Below are positions 1 to 10,424 of a DNA stretch of 64,000 bases, piece by piece (within the stretch, counting starts at the first letter, position 1; each line of letters begins with the position of its first letter). The notes beneath the pieces were generated by a model that was not told the DNA's origin, ran no database searches, and was given only the letters and a program-made list of their open reading frames with translations. The position numbers and the translations under genes were made by a program. Where the stretch lies: NCBI GenBank assembly GCA_963713695.1, contig CAVQMU010000005.1, forward strand, positions 310,001 through 374,000, read 5' to 3'. The stretch comes from Rhodoblastus sp963713695 (GTDB lineage: Bacteria > Pseudomonadota > Alphaproteobacteria > Rhizobiales > Beijerinckiaceae).

Positions 1-46
1 ATCCGGGCATGATTACATGCGGGCGTCGCCCCAGGCAAAGCGCAAG

Positions 47-86
47 AGCGGATTGTTCGAGATATTCCATCTCGAAACAATCCGCT
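47..86. repeat. Imperfect inverted repeat (hairpin) upstream of the first gene
   Basis: Two arms of 17-18 bases, differing by one base in length, flank a short spacer (left arm begins AGCGGATTGTT, right arm ends AACAATCCGCT). It would fold into a long stem. No clear T-run follows on either strand, so a terminator role is uncertain; it could equally be a dispersed palindromic repeat. The rest of 1-178 shows no gene. Confidence 0.6.
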
Positions 87-178
87 GGAGATGGCGAGAC
101 CATTAAGCATTCGCTAGAGCGGGCGCGCTAAAATGCGCCGAGTCACAAGGGCCAACCAGAGGGAAAGGACCGCGCGGC

Positions 179-1633
179 ATGCTGATCGTCCTGACCTTCA
201 TCCTCAACGCCGGGCTCAATTTCCTGCTTGGCCTCTGCGTCGCCGCCGTGCTTGGCCCGGACTCCTACGGCCGCTTTTCCATCGCCTTCACCGCGGCGCT
301 GGCCTTGACCATGCTGTTGTTCGACTGGCTGCGCCTCTCCGCCACCCGCTATTACACGGAAGGCGCGAGGACGGAGCAGGCGGGCCTGCGCGCCTCGCTC
401 AACGCCAGCTACGCCCTGGGCTCAATCCTTCTGGGCCTCGCGGCCCTGGCGATCGCGGCGTTCGGCGTGGATATCGGCATGAGCCCGGCAATGGTCGCGG
501 CGACGGCCCTGGTCGCCATCGCCAACGGCCTGTTCGATTTCTTCGGCGCCCTTCTGCGGGCGCGCTTCCGCAACAGCGCCTATTCCGGACTGGTGATCCT
601 CAAGAACCTGCTGGCCTTCGCCGGCATGGTCGGCGCGGGCTATTATTTCCGCGATCCCGCGCTGGTGCTGCTGATGGCCGCCCTGTCAGCCCTCGCCGCG
701 ACTTTGGCGCTCTGGCGAAAGGTCGCCGACCCCAACAGCCCCGTGCGGCGGGCGAGCCGCGCGCAGATCGGCGTCTACCTGCGCTACGGCGCACCGATCG
801 TCCTCGCCAATATCTTCTACCAGGCGATCGTGCTGGGCAATCGCGGCCTCGCCGCGGCGCACCTCGATTTCGCCGCGGCCGGCAAATTGTCGCTCGCCAC
901 CGATCTGACCCTCAGGCTTATGCTCGCCGTCGGGGCCTCGCTCGACATCCTCTTGTTCCAGCTTGCGGTGCACAGAAAGGCGATCGAGGGCGACGCGGGC
1001 GCGCGAAAGCAGGTCGCGAGCAACATCCTCGTCATAGCAGGCGTGCTGACGCTGCTCTGCCTCGGCTATATGGCGGATATGCCGGCTTTCGCCGCCTTGA
1101 TCGCGCCGGAAAAATTCCGCGCCGACTTCGCCGCGCTCAGTTTCATCCTGGCGCCGGGCGTGACCCTCTTCTGCTTCGGCCAGTTCTGCCTCAACCCGAT
1201 CGCCCAGCTTGAAGGACAAACGACCCGGGTGCTTTTCGCGGGTCTCGCCACCGCCGCGCTCGACCTTGGCGTGCTCTGGCTCGCGTCGCCTAAAGACCTT
1301 GCGGCCTATGCGGCGATTCATTCGGCCTGCCTCGGAGCGGGGTTCGTCCTGCTGCTCGGGCTGACCTGGCGCTGGCGCGCCTATTGGCCAGGGGTTCGCG
1401 ATCTCGCCGCCATCGCCCTCGCCGGCGCCTGCTCGGCCCTGGCCATGGCGCCGTTGCGCAGCCTCGACCCGCCGCTGCTGGCGCTCGTGCTGACCGCCGC
1501 CGCGGGGATCGTCGTCTACGCGCTGGCGCTTTACGCGCTCGACCCGGGCCAGCTGGTCCGTCCCGCCATCGCGCGGCTTCGCGCGAAGGTCACGCTTGCG
1601 GCGCCGCGCGCCGAAACGGCCGTTGGACCTTGA
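179..1633 (+). CDS. Polysaccharide/oligosaccharide flippase-like membrane protein (Wzx/MATE-type)
   Basis: A 484-residue, almost wholly hydrophobic protein with about a dozen predicted membrane-spanning stretches. The N-terminal region (LGPDSYGRFS) is the pattern seen at the start of Wzx-type lipid-linked oligosaccharide flippases, which move undecaprenyl-linked sugar units across the inner membrane. The ATG at 179 is the first usable start: the frame is open back to about 103 but has no start codon there. The N-terminus is slightly shorter than many family members, so the first helix may be trimmed. No glycosyltransferase genes are visible nearby, because the window begins just upstream, so the substrate is unknown. 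The family call is from overall character; the exact transporter class is inferred. Confidence 0.7.
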   Translation: MLIVLTFILNAGLNFLLGLCVAAVLGPDSYGRFSIAFTAALALTMLLFDWLRLSATRYYTEGARTEQAGLRASLNASYALGSILLGLAALAIAAFGVDIGMSPAMVAATALVAIANGLFDFFGALLRARFRNSAYSGLVILKNLLAFAGMVGAGYYFRDPALVLLMAALSALAATLALWRKVADPNSPVRRASRAQIGVYLRYGAPIVLANIFYQAIVLGNRGLAAAHLDFAAAGKLSLATDLTLRLMLAVGASLDILLFQLAVHRKAIEGDAGARKQVASNILVIAGVLTLLCLGYMADMPAFAALIAPEKFRADFAALSFILAPGVTLFCFGQFCLNPIAQLEGQTTRVLFAGLATAALDLGVLWLASPKDLAAYAAIHSACLGAGFVLLLGLTWRWRAYWPGVRDLAAIALAGACSALAMAPLRSLDPPLLALVLTAAAGIVVYALALYALDPGQLVRPAIARLRAKVTLAAPRAETAVGP

Positions 1634-1717
1634 GTCGATCCGCCTCTATCAGGATTCATCAAGAGTTCACGCTGATTGGCCAAATCTTTCGGGCCAAAGG
1701 AAAAACCGGGATCAGCC

Positions 1718-4057
1718 ATGGATTATTTTCGCCGTTTCACCTTTCTGGTCTGCGCTCCGGCTTTCGATCCGGACGAGCTCGAGGGCGCGCGCCTGCAGCA
1801 AATCGTCGTCGCGGTGGAAAAATCCGGTTTCGAAGTGGTCAGGGCGCGGCGGGTGGAAGACGCGGAGCTGGCGATCAAGACCGACGCGGCGATCGGCTGC
1901 ATGATCGTCGACTGGGGCAAGAAGGGCATGGACGGCAAGACCGCCGGCCTGATTTCCTACGTCCGCAAGCGCGGGCTGGAAATGCCGATCATCCTGCTGG
2001 TGCGGCGCAAGCGCTTCGAGGACCTGCCGATCGACGTGCTCGACAATGTCGACGGCTATGTGTTCCTTGCCGAGGAAACCCCGGAGTTCATCGCCAAGAA
2101 CCTCGTCAGCCGCCTCAAGCAATATGCCGAGACGCTGAAGACGCCGTTCTTCGGCGAGCTGGTCGATTATGCCGAGGAAGGCAACCAGCTCTGGACCTGC
2201 CCGGGCCATAACGGCGGCGTCTTCTACAGCCGCAGCCCGATCGGGCGGATTTTCGTCGAACATCTGGGCGAAGCGATCTTCCGCGACGATCTCGACAATT
2301 CCGTGCTGGAGCTCGGCGATTTGCTGGTCCATGAGGGGCCCGCCTTGCGCGCGCAAAAAGAGGCCGCGAAAATTTTTGGAGCCGAGCGCACCTATTTCGT
2401 GCTGAACGGCACCTCGGCCTCGAACAAGATCGTGCTTTCGGCGATCGTCGCGCCTGACGATCTCGTGCTGTTCGACCGCAACAACCACAAGGCCGCCCAT
2501 CACGGCGCGCTGATGCTCGGCGGGGGCATACCGATCTATCTCGAAACGGACCGCAATCCCCAGGGCATGATCGGCCCGATCGATTTCGAGGCGCTGGACG
2601 AAAAGGAAATCCGCCGGAAAATCCGCGAAAATCCGCTGGTGAGGGACAAGGACGCCTGGACGCGGCAGCGCCCGTTCCGCATCGCGGTGATCGAGCAATG
2701 CTCCTATGACGGCACGATCTACAATGCCGAGATGATCCTGAAGAAGATCGGCCACCTCTGCGATTACATCCTGTTCGACGAGGCCTGGGCGGGATTCATG
2801 AAATTCCATCCGCTCTTCGCCGGGCATTTCGCCATGGGCCTGGCCAATCTCGGCGCCGACGCGCCCGGGATCATCGCCACGCAATCGACGCACAAGCAGC
2901 TTGCGAGCTTTTCCCAGGCCTCGCAGATCCACGTCAAGGACCGCCATATCAAGGGACAGGCGCGCCGCATCGAGCACAAGCGCTTCAACGAGACCTTCCT
3001 CATCCACGCCTCGACGTCGCCCTTCTATCCGCTTTTCGCTTCGCTCGACGTCGGCGCGCAGATGATGAAGGGCAAGTCCGGCGAGGTCCTCTGGGACGAC
3101 ACGATCCGGCTCGGCATTGAAATCCGCAAGAAAATCCGGGCGCTGGCGCGCGAATTCAAGGAAAAGGCGCGCGAGCCGGAGCAGGACTGGTTCTTCGATC
3201 CCTTCGTGCCCGACGTGGTCGAGACTCCCCGCGGAAATATGGTCTGGGAGCACGTGCCGACCGACGATCTCGCCGAAAACGCCTCCTACTGGACATTCGC
3301 GCCCGGCGCGGCCTGGCATGGCTTCCGGCATATCGCGCCCAATTACGCCCTGACCGACCCGTGCAAGCTGACGCTGATCACGCCCGGCTTCGACCGCGCG
3401 ACCGGCGACTATCTCGATCATGGCGTGCCCGCGCCTGTGGTCGCGCAATATCTGCGCGAAAACCGCATCGTCGCCGAGAAGAACGACCTCAACTCGCTGT
3501 TGTTCTTGCTGACGCCCGGCGTCGAATCGAGCAAGGCGGGCGCGCTGATTTCGGCGCTCGTCGCCTTCAAGACCTATCACGACCGCAACGCGCCGCTCGA
3601 GGAGGTCATTCCCGAATTCGTGGCGAAGCGGCCGAAGCGCTACGCCGGCATGCGCCTGCGCGACCTCTGCGCGGAAATGCATGACTTTTATCGCAAGGCC
3701 GGCACCAGCAGCCTGCAGCGCCTGCAATTCCGTCCCGAACATCTGCCGACCAAGGCGATGCGGCCACAGGAGGCCGTGCAAAAACTGACCCGCAACCAGG
3801 TTCATTACCTGCCGATCGATCAGATCGAAGGCAAGATGGCGACGACGTTGTTCGTCGTCTATCCGCCGGGCATAGCGACGATTGCGCCGGGCGAGATGCT
3901 GGACGAGCGAGCGCGGCCGATGCTCGAATATTTGAAAACCTTCGAGCGCGGCGCCAATCTTTTTCCCGGCTTCGAGGCGGAAATCCAGGGGCTTTACCGC
4001 GAGATCGGCGCCGACGGCTCAATCCGATTCCATACCTATGTGGCCGACCCCGAATAA
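1718..4057 (+). CDS. Orn/Lys/Arg decarboxylase (PLP fold type I, large form)
   Basis: A pyridoxal-phosphate enzyme of about 779 residues that decarboxylates a basic amino acid to a polyamine precursor or for acid resistance. The N-terminal ~130 residues form a receiver-like wing domain. The PLP-binding lysine is K393 in the motif QSTHKQLASFSQ, followed by the large aspartate-aminotransferase-like core and a C-terminal domain. The ATG at 1718 is preferred over an upstream in-frame TTG at 1676 because protein similarity begins at MDYFRRF; an AAAGG stretch lies somewhat far upstream. The length fits AdiA/LdcI-type enzymes, but substrate (Arg, Lys or Orn) cannot be decided from sequence. The last 39 bases overlap the convergent acetyltransferase gene. 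Confidence 0.9.
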   Translation: MDYFRRFTFLVCAPAFDPDELEGARLQQIVVAVEKSGFEVVRARRVEDAELAIKTDAAIGCMIVDWGKKGMDGKTAGLISYVRKRGLEMPIILLVRRKRFEDLPIDVLDNVDGYVFLAEETPEFIAKNLVSRLKQYAETLKTPFFGELVDYAEEGNQLWTCPGHNGGVFYSRSPIGRIFVEHLGEAIFRDDLDNSVLELGDLLVHEGPALRAQKEAAKIFGAERTYFVLNGTSASNKIVLSAIVAPDDLVLFDRNNHKAAHHGALMLGGGIPIYLETDRNPQGMIGPIDFEALDEKEIRRKIRENPLVRDKDAWTRQRPFRIAVIEQCSYDGTIYNAEMILKKIGHLCDYILFDEAWAGFMKFHPLFAGHFAMGLANLGADAPGIIATQSTHKQLASFSQASQIHVKDRHIKGQARRIEHKRFNETFLIHASTSPFYPLFASLDVGAQMMKGKSGEVLWDDTIRLGIEIRKKIRALAREFKEKAREPEQDWFFDPFVPDVVETPRGNMVWEHVPTDDLAENASYWTFAPGAAWHGFRHIAPNYALTDPCKLTLITPGFDRATGDYLDHGVPAPVVAQYLRENRIVAEKNDLNSLLFLLTPGVESSKAGALISALVAFKTYHDRNAPLEEVIPEFVAKRPKRYAGMRLRDLCAEMHDFYRKAGTSSLQRLQFRPEHLPTKAMRPQEAVQKLTRNQVHYLPIDQIEGKMATTLFVVYPPGIATIAPGEMLDERARPMLEYLKTFERGANLFPGFEAEIQGLYREIGADGSIRFHTYVADPE

Positions 4058-4627
4058 AGCGCCGGCCTTGTAGCCGCCGGGCGGCGTGGTCGAGCCCTCG
4101 CCCAGCGCGCGTTGCAGCATGACGCTGTCGGTCCAGCGGCCGAAACGATAGCCGACGCCTTCCAGACAGGCGACCCGCCGGAAGCCGCAGGCCTCGTGCA
4201 GGCTGAGCGACGCCGCGTTTTCCGAATCGACATAGGCGATCATCTGGCGATAGCCCGCCCCGGCGCAGGCCCCGATCAATGCCGGCAGCAATTTGCGTCC
4301 AACCCCCGCGCGCAAATAGCTTTCGTGCACATAGATCGAGTTTTTCACGCAGTACCGATAGGCGGGACGCTTGCGAAAGGGCACGGCGTAGGCGTAGCCG
4401 ATCACCATGCCATGCAGTTCGGCGACGAGGTGGGGCAGCCGGTGCTTGAGCATGTTCTTGCGCCGGCGCTTTATGTCATCGGCCTGCATCGGCTCGAACG
4501 CGACGCCATGCAGGCCATGCGTGACATAGCGCGTGTAAATGGCGATCATCGCCGTGGAATCGGCGTCGGTCGAGGGACGGACGATAATTTCGTCCTCTAA
4601 TTTCATGTCGTCGTTCTGGTCGGGCAT
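4019..4627 (-). CDS. GNAT-family N-acetyltransferase (phosphinothricin acetyltransferase-like)
   Basis: A GNAT fold of about 202 residues with the acetyl-CoA pyrophosphate-binding segment LRAGVGRKLL in the middle and the typical ENAASLSLHEACGFRRV stretch toward the C-terminus. This resembles the Pat/MnaT group, which acetylates amino groups of amino-acid analogues. The start at 4627 (MPDQND) is chosen because it lies 55 bases after the folC stop; the longer frame to 4726 would run into folC. It is probably the last gene of the trp-accD-folC transcription unit. The 3' end overlaps the decarboxylase gene by 39 bases tail to tail. The substrate is unknown. Confidence 0.8.
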   Translation of the reverse strand: MPDQNDDMKLEDEIIVRPSTDADSTAMIAIYTRYVTHGLHGVAFEPMQADDIKRRRKNMLKHRLPHLVAELHGMVIGYAYAVPFRKRPAYRYCVKNSIYVHESYLRAGVGRKLLPALIGACAGAGYRQMIAYVDSENAASLSLHEACGFRRVACLEGVGYRFGRWTDSVMLQRALGEGSTTPPGGYKAGALFGVGHIGMESD

Positions 4628-4682
4628 GGCTGCATCCAATCCGGCCTGTCCATAGCCGATTCCCGCCGCGACGGGAAAGCGC

Positions 4683-5999
4683 TCAGTCCGGGCCGGCGCC
4701 GTCCGCCGCAAGCACTTCGCCCGCAAGATAAAGCGAGCCGGCGATGATTATGCGCGGCGGATGTGGCCACTTCCGCTCGGAAATTTCGCGCAGGGCCGCT
4801 TCGACGCTCGCGCAGGCGTGCGCCCTGAAGCCGAGATCGCGCGCCTGGGACGCCACTTCTTCAGGGCTGCGGCCAACCTGCTCGCCGGAAATCGGCAGGG
4901 CCAGGACGTCGCCGGCGAGGCCTGTGAAATGGCGCAGGAACGCCAGCAAATCCTTGGTCTGCAACGCGCCATAAAGCAGGACCAGGGGTCGCGGCGCCTT
5001 CTCCTCGAAATCCGCCATGGCCTCGGCCAGCACGCGCCCGCCCGCTTCGTTATGGCCGCCGTCGAGCCAGAGCTCCGCGCCGGGCGGGGCGAGGGACGCA
5101 AGCCGCCCGCGGCCGAGGCGCTGCAGCCGCCCGGGCCAGACAGCCTTGACCATGCCCGCCTCGAAGGCGGCGGTCGGCAGGTCGGGAAAACAGACCCGCA
5201 GCGCAGCTATGGCCGCGCCGGCGTTGACGAGCTGGTGCCGGCCGGACAGACGCGGCAGGGGCAGGTCGAGAAGCCCCTGCGCATCCTCGTAAACCATGCG
5301 GCCGCGTTCGGCGCGGCAGAGAAAATCCTGGCCGTGGATCGAGAGGGGGGCGCGGAGGCGGTCCGCGACGCGCTCGATGACGCCGAGGGCCGCGTCGTCC
5401 TGCGCCGAAACGACGACGGGGACGCCGGGCTTGATGATCCCGGCTTTCTCGATGGCGATTTTCTCGATCGTGTCGCCGAGAAATTCGACATGATCCATCG
5501 AAACGGGCGTGATCACGGCGCAAACAGGGGAGTCCACGACATTGGTGGCGTCGTAGCGTCCGCCGAGGCCAACCTCGAGCAGAACGGCGTCCGCCCGATG
5601 TTCCGCGAAAAGCAGCAAGGCCGCCGCCGTGGTCGCCTCGAAAAAGGTGATTTCCGCGCCCGCATTGGCGCTTTCGATCGCGTCGAGCGCGCCTGACAGG
5701 ACCTCGTCCGTCACCAGCCGCCCGCCGCCCGGCGCGGCCAGCCGGATGCGCTCGTTGAAGGAAATCAGATGCGGCGACGTGTAGACATGGGCGCCCAGTC
5801 CGGCAGCCTCGATGATCGCCCGCATGAAAGCGATGGTCGACCCCTTGCCGTTGGTGCCGGCGACATGGATGACCGGGGGCAGGCGTTTTTGCGGCGCGCC
5901 CAGTTCATGCAGCAGCCGTTCGATCCGGCCGAGCGACAGGTCGATCCGCTTCGGATGCAGATCGAGCAGCCGCGCGAGAATGGCGTTCGACACAACCAT
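4683..5999 (-). CDS. folC: Bifunctional folylpolyglutamate synthase / dihydrofolate synthase
   Basis: FolC adds glutamate to dihydropteroate and extends the polyglutamate tail of folates in the cytosol. The 438-residue product carries the ATP-binding loop GTNGKGST at residues 48-55 and the downstream Mur-ligase signatures, including VLLEVGLGGRYDATNVV and the C-terminal LWLDGGHNEAGGR. Full length for the family. It lies 10 bases after the accD stop on the same strand, the conserved alphaproteobacterial order accD-folC, and is probably co-transcribed with the trp genes. Confidence 0.96.
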   Translation of the reverse strand: MVVSNAILARLLDLHPKRIDLSLGRIERLLHELGAPQKRLPPVIHVAGTNGKGSTIAFMRAIIEAAGLGAHVYTSPHLISFNERIRLAAPGGGRLVTDEVLSGALDAIESANAGAEITFFEATTAAALLLFAEHRADAVLLEVGLGGRYDATNVVDSPVCAVITPVSMDHVEFLGDTIEKIAIEKAGIIKPGVPVVVSAQDDAALGVIERVADRLRAPLSIHGQDFLCRAERGRMVYEDAQGLLDLPLPRLSGRHQLVNAGAAIAALRVCFPDLPTAAFEAGMVKAVWPGRLQRLGRGRLASLAPPGAELWLDGGHNEAGGRVLAEAMADFEEKAPRPLVLLYGALQTKDLLAFLRHFTGLAGDVLALPISGEQVGRSPEEVASQARDLGFRAHACASVEAALREISERKWPHPPRIIIAGSLYLAGEVLAADGAGPD

Positions 6000-6009
6000 T
6001 TTTGCGCGT

Positions 6010-6873
6010 TCAGGCGGCGGCGGACGCGGGGGCCTTGGTCAGGAGCCGGCAGATGCGGCCGAGCGTCTCGCGCATCTGGGCGCGGGGGACGACCATGTCG
6101 ACCATGCCATGTTGCATCAAGTACTCGGCGCGCTGAAAACCTTCCGGCAGGCGCTCGCGGATGGTCTGCTCGATCACCCGCGCGCCGGCGAAGCCGATGA
6201 CGGCGCCGGGCTCGGCGATATGGATGTCGCCGAGCATGGCGTAGGACGCCGTGACGCCGCCGGTGGTCGGATTGGTCAGCACGACGATATAGGGCAGTTT
6301 CGCGGCCTTGAGCCTTTCGACGGCGACCGTCGTGCGCGGCATCTGCATCAGCGAGAACATGCCTTCCTGCATGCGCGCGCCGCCGGAAGCCGTGAAAATG
6401 ATGAAGGGGGTTTTCTTCTCGATGGCGCGGAAAATGCCGGAGACGATGGCTTCGCCCGCGGCCATGCCGAGCGAGCCGCCGAGGAAGTCGAAATCCTGCA
6501 CCGCCACGGTCACAGGATTTCCCTGCAGGGCGCCCGCGGCCAGCATCACGGCGTCGGAGGCGCCGGTCTTGGCCCGGTAGTCCTTGAGACGGTCGACATA
6601 ACGCTTCACGTCCCGGAATTTCAGCGGATCGGACGGCGCTTCCGGCGTCGGAAGGGTCTCGTACGCGCCGTCGTCGAACAGCGACTCAAGCCGCGCCTTG
6701 CCGGGGATGCGCATGTGATAGCCCGAGCCCGGCACGACGAAGAGATTGGCCTCCAGGTCCTTGTGGAAGACCAGTTCGCCGCTGTCGGGGCATTTGACCC
6801 AGAGGTTCTCGGGCGTTTCACGCCGCAGTATGGAGCGGATCTTCGGCGGGACGACATTGGAGATCCAGTTCAT
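6010..6873 (-). CDS. accD: Acetyl-CoA carboxylase carboxyltransferase subunit beta
   Basis: AccD is the beta half of the carboxyltransferase that makes malonyl-CoA for fatty acid synthesis. The 287-residue protein has the crotonase-like core (SGGARMQEG, NPTTGGVTASYAMLGD). The N-terminal zinc ribbon is degenerate: of the four cysteines in the E. coli protein only C28 remains; the other positions are S31, V47 and S50. From memory of rhizobial AccD this loss is lineage-typical. The start overlaps the trpA stop by four bases (ATGA), so the two genes are translationally coupled. Confidence 0.96.
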   Translation of the reverse strand: MNWISNVVPPKIRSILRRETPENLWVKCPDSGELVFHKDLEANLFVVPGSGYHMRIPGKARLESLFDDGAYETLPTPEAPSDPLKFRDVKRYVDRLKDYRAKTGASDAVMLAAGALQGNPVTVAVQDFDFLGGSLGMAAGEAIVSGIFRAIEKKTPFIIFTASGGARMQEGMFSLMQMPRTTVAVERLKAAKLPYIVVLTNPTTGGVTASYAMLGDIHIAEPGAVIGFAGARVIEQTIRERLPEGFQRAEYLMQHGMVDMVVPRAQMRETLGRICRLLTKAPASAAA

Positions 6874-7733
6874 GGGCTCACCTTTTCCTTGGCCGGATGC
6901 TGATCCGATTTACGCGCCGCGCCTCTGACGCCCTCGGCGAGTTCGCCGACAAGCCTGGTCACCGCCTCGATCGTGGCGGGACCGCCCCGGCCCTGCGCAT
7001 CGAGGGTTTTCGCCAGGGCGTCGATCAGGGCCGAGCCGACCACCACGCCGTCGGCATGGGCGGCGATTTCTTCCGCCGAGGCGGCGTCCTTGACGCCAAA
7101 GCCCACGGCGACCGGCAACGGCGTATGCGCCTTGATCCGTTTCACGGCGGCGGCCACCCTGGAATAATCCGGGCGTCCGGCGCCGGTGATGCCGGTGATC
7201 GAGACATAATAGACAAAGCCCGAGGTGTTGGCGAGGACCGCCGGCAGGCGGGCGTCGTCGGTGGTCGGCGTGGCCAGGCGGATAAAACTCTGCCCGGCGG
7301 CAAGCGCCGGAAGGCACAGCTCGGAATCCTCTTCCGGCGGCAGGTCGACGACGATCATGCCATCCGCGCCGGCCGCCTTGGCGTCGGCCAGGAAATTTTC
7401 CACGCCATAGACATAGATCGGGTTGTAATAGCCCATCAGGATCACCGGCGTCCGGTCATCCGTCTTGCGGAACGCCGCGACGAGATGAAGCACGCCCTTG
7501 AGGTTCATGCCGGCATGCAGCGCCCGCAAGCCTGCCGCCTGGATCGCCGGGCCATCGGCCATGGGATCGCTGAAGGGCATGCCGATTTCGATCAGGTCCG
7601 CGCCCGCCCCGGGCAGGGCCTTGACCAGGTCCAGCGAGATCACGGGATCGGGATCGCCGGCCATCACGAAAGTGACGAGCGCCGCGCGCCCCTCCGCTTT
7701 CAGGGCGGCGAAACGTTGGTCGATCCGGCTCAT
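6870..7733 (-). CDS. trpA: Tryptophan synthase alpha subunit
   Basis: Cleaves indole-3-glycerol phosphate to indole and glyceraldehyde-3-phosphate, passing indole to TrpB. The 287-residue TIM barrel contains the two catalytic acids, E49 in DLIEIGMPFSDP and D60 in MADGPAIQ, and the phosphate-binding VGFGVKDA and VVVGSALID loops. It directly abuts trpB (stop at 7734) and overlaps accD by four bases, in the order trpF-trpB-trpA-accD-folC. No attenuator or leader peptide was seen in front of this group. Confidence 0.97.
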   Translation of the reverse strand: MSRIDQRFAALKAEGRAALVTFVMAGDPDPVISLDLVKALPGAGADLIEIGMPFSDPMADGPAIQAAGLRALHAGMNLKGVLHLVAAFRKTDDRTPVILMGYYNPIYVYGVENFLADAKAAGADGMIVVDLPPEEDSELCLPALAAGQSFIRLATPTTDDARLPAVLANTSGFVYYVSITGITGAGRPDYSRVAAAVKRIKAHTPLPVAVGFGVKDAASAEEIAAHADGVVVGSALIDALAKTLDAQGRGGPATIEAVTRLVGELAEGVRGAARKSDQHPAKEKVSP

Positions 7734-8963
<1,230 letters not shown>

Positions 8964-9032
8964 TGGCTCGCTCTTTTATGCCGGGACCTTTAAACGCTTC
9001 CAGCCGCAAAGTCATCATTCCCCCGGCGAAAG

Positions 9033-9682
9033 TCACCTCGCCGCACGGGCGGCGGCGATGAAGGCCAGGATTTTTCCGGCGCTCTTGCGTCCCGGCGCGT
9101 CCTCGACTCCCGAGGACACATCGACGCCGGGCGCGCCCGTCAGCCTGATGGCGTCGCCGACGTTTTCGGCATTGAGTCCACCCGACAGCAGCCAATCTTT
9201 TCGCCTGCCTTCAAGCGCATGGTCGTGGATCAGGCTCCAGTCGAAGGTGAGCCCGTTGCCGCCGGGCAGGTCGGCGCCCTTCGGCGGCTTGGCGTCGAAC
9301 AACAACCGGTCCGCGACATTTTCGAAAGCCTCGGCGCGGAAAAGATCGGATTTTTCGGCGACGCCGATGGCCTTGATGATGGGCGCCCAAAGGCGCGCAG
9401 CGCCGTGACGCGTTCGGGGGTCTCGCTCCCGTGCAATTGCAGCCAGTCGGGCGATAGCGCGTCGATGACCGAGGCTATGACGGCGTCGTCGGCATCGACG
9501 ACCAGCGCCACCTTTTCCGCCCGTCCCGCCACCTGCGCCGAAAGTTTTCGCGCCAGTGACAGGTCGATGTGGCGCGGGCTTTTCCCGAAAAACACGAAGC
9601 CGACCATGTCGGCGCCGCCGGTCAGCGCCGCTTCAAGCGGCTCGGCCGCGTTGAGGCCGCAAATTTTGACAATCACCGACAT
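9033..9682 (-). pseudogene. trpF: Phosphoribosylanthranilate isomerase, frameshifted
   Basis: TrpF catalyses the Amadori rearrangement in tryptophan synthesis. The first ~100 codons (MSVIVKICGLNAAEP ... LQLHGSETPERV) and the last ~100 (LLFDAKPPKGADLPGG, WLLSGGLNAENV, GVDVSSGVED) are in different frames. The break is near 9390, at a GGGCGCCCATC stretch where one base appears to be missing: restoring it gives RPIIKAIGVAEKSD, the expected sequence. Restored length is about 216 residues. It sits between the LapA-domain gene and trpB. A tryptophan prototroph would need this gene, so an assembly or base-call error is the simpler reading; a real mutation cannot be excluded. Confidence 0.9.
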
Positions 9683-9691
9683 TTCCAGGCG

Positions 9692-10069
9692 TCAGGCCGC
9701 GCCGCGCGCCGGGACAATGGCCGGGGACGAGGATGGAGCGGCGGTCTTGAGCGCGGCGATCTGATCGCGCAGATAGGCGTTTTCGCCGCGCAGGTCCTCC
9801 GCTCTGGCGTTGGCGTCGCGCGCGGCCTTGCGAAAGCGGCCCTGCCGCAGCCAGGTCGCGACCCCGCCAAGCACTACGCCGAACATGGTCGCGGCGATCA
9901 GCACGAAGAAGAGTGGGACGGAGATTTGCGGCGACGGAATGTCGCCGCTGTTGAATGGGTCGAACGACACCGTCACAATTTGCCGGTTGGCGATCGCGAA
10001 AGCCAGGAAGAGCAGGGTGACAGGCGCAAGAACGAGAAATTTCAGAAACCTGCGCATGTACAGCCCCAT
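9692..10069 (-). CDS. LapA-domain inner-membrane protein
   Basis: A small membrane protein (about 125 residues) with two hydrophobic segments, FLVLAPVTLLFLAFAIAN and a second one around SVPLFFVLIAATMFGVVLGG, followed by a basic, coiled-coil-like tail (RKAARDANARAEDLRGENAYLRDQ). This is the LapA/YciS pattern, in E. coli linked to LPS assembly. Start at 10069 (MGLYMRRF) or 10057 (MRRF); both lie after the ihfB stop, while longer versions would run into ihfB. The position between ihfB and trpF is conserved in rhizobia. Confidence 0.8.
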   Translation of the reverse strand: MGLYMRRFLKFLVLAPVTLLFLAFAIANRQIVTVSFDPFNSGDIPSPQISVPLFFVLIAATMFGVVLGGVATWLRQGRFRKAARDANARAEDLRGENAYLRDQIAALKTAAPSSSPAIVPARGAA

Positions 10070-10082
10070 GATTACGCCGCGA

Positions 10083-10382
10083 TCAGCCCTTCGGCTCATC
10101 GTTGAGGCGCTCGCGCAATTCCTTGCCCGTCTTGAAGAAGGGCACGAATTTCTCGGCGACTTCGACATGATCGCCGGTCCGCGGATTGCGGCCAAGGCGG
10201 GCATCGCGCTTCTTGACGGAAAAGGCGCCGAAGCCGCGCAATTCGACACGGTCGCCGCGCGAAAGCGCGTCGGTCACTTCGTCGAGGATTGCATTGACGA
10301 TATTCTCTACATCGCGAAGGTAGAGGTGGGGGTTGCGGTCTGCGATGCGCTGAACAAGTTCTGATTTAATCACGGAGATCAT
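10083..10382 (-). CDS. ihfB: Integration host factor subunit beta
   Basis: DNA-bending protein that acts as a heterodimer with IhfA in replication, recombination and transcription. The 99-residue product has the HU/IHF fold with the DNA-intercalating arm region GRNPRTGDHVEV and the IHF-beta N-terminus IKSELVQRIADRNPHL. Two starts are possible: ATG at 10382 or GTG three codons later (the family usually begins M-IKSEL). It follows sppA by 42 bases and precedes the LapA gene by 13 bases. Confidence 0.95.
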   Translation of the reverse strand: MISVIKSELVQRIADRNPHLYLRDVENIVNAILDEVTDALSRGDRVELRGFGAFSVKKRDARLGRNPRTGDHVEVAEKFVPFFKTGKELRERLNDEPKG

Positions 10383-10424
10383 CCCAATGTTGCAAGGTGA
10401 CTGGCTTCGCGCTCGATTACCTCG

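Noticed and set aside
1712..3805. Long minus-strand open frame of nearly 700 codons opposite the decarboxylase
   Set aside because: A mirror of the real gene's codon pattern in high-GC DNA; no domain and low-complexity composition.
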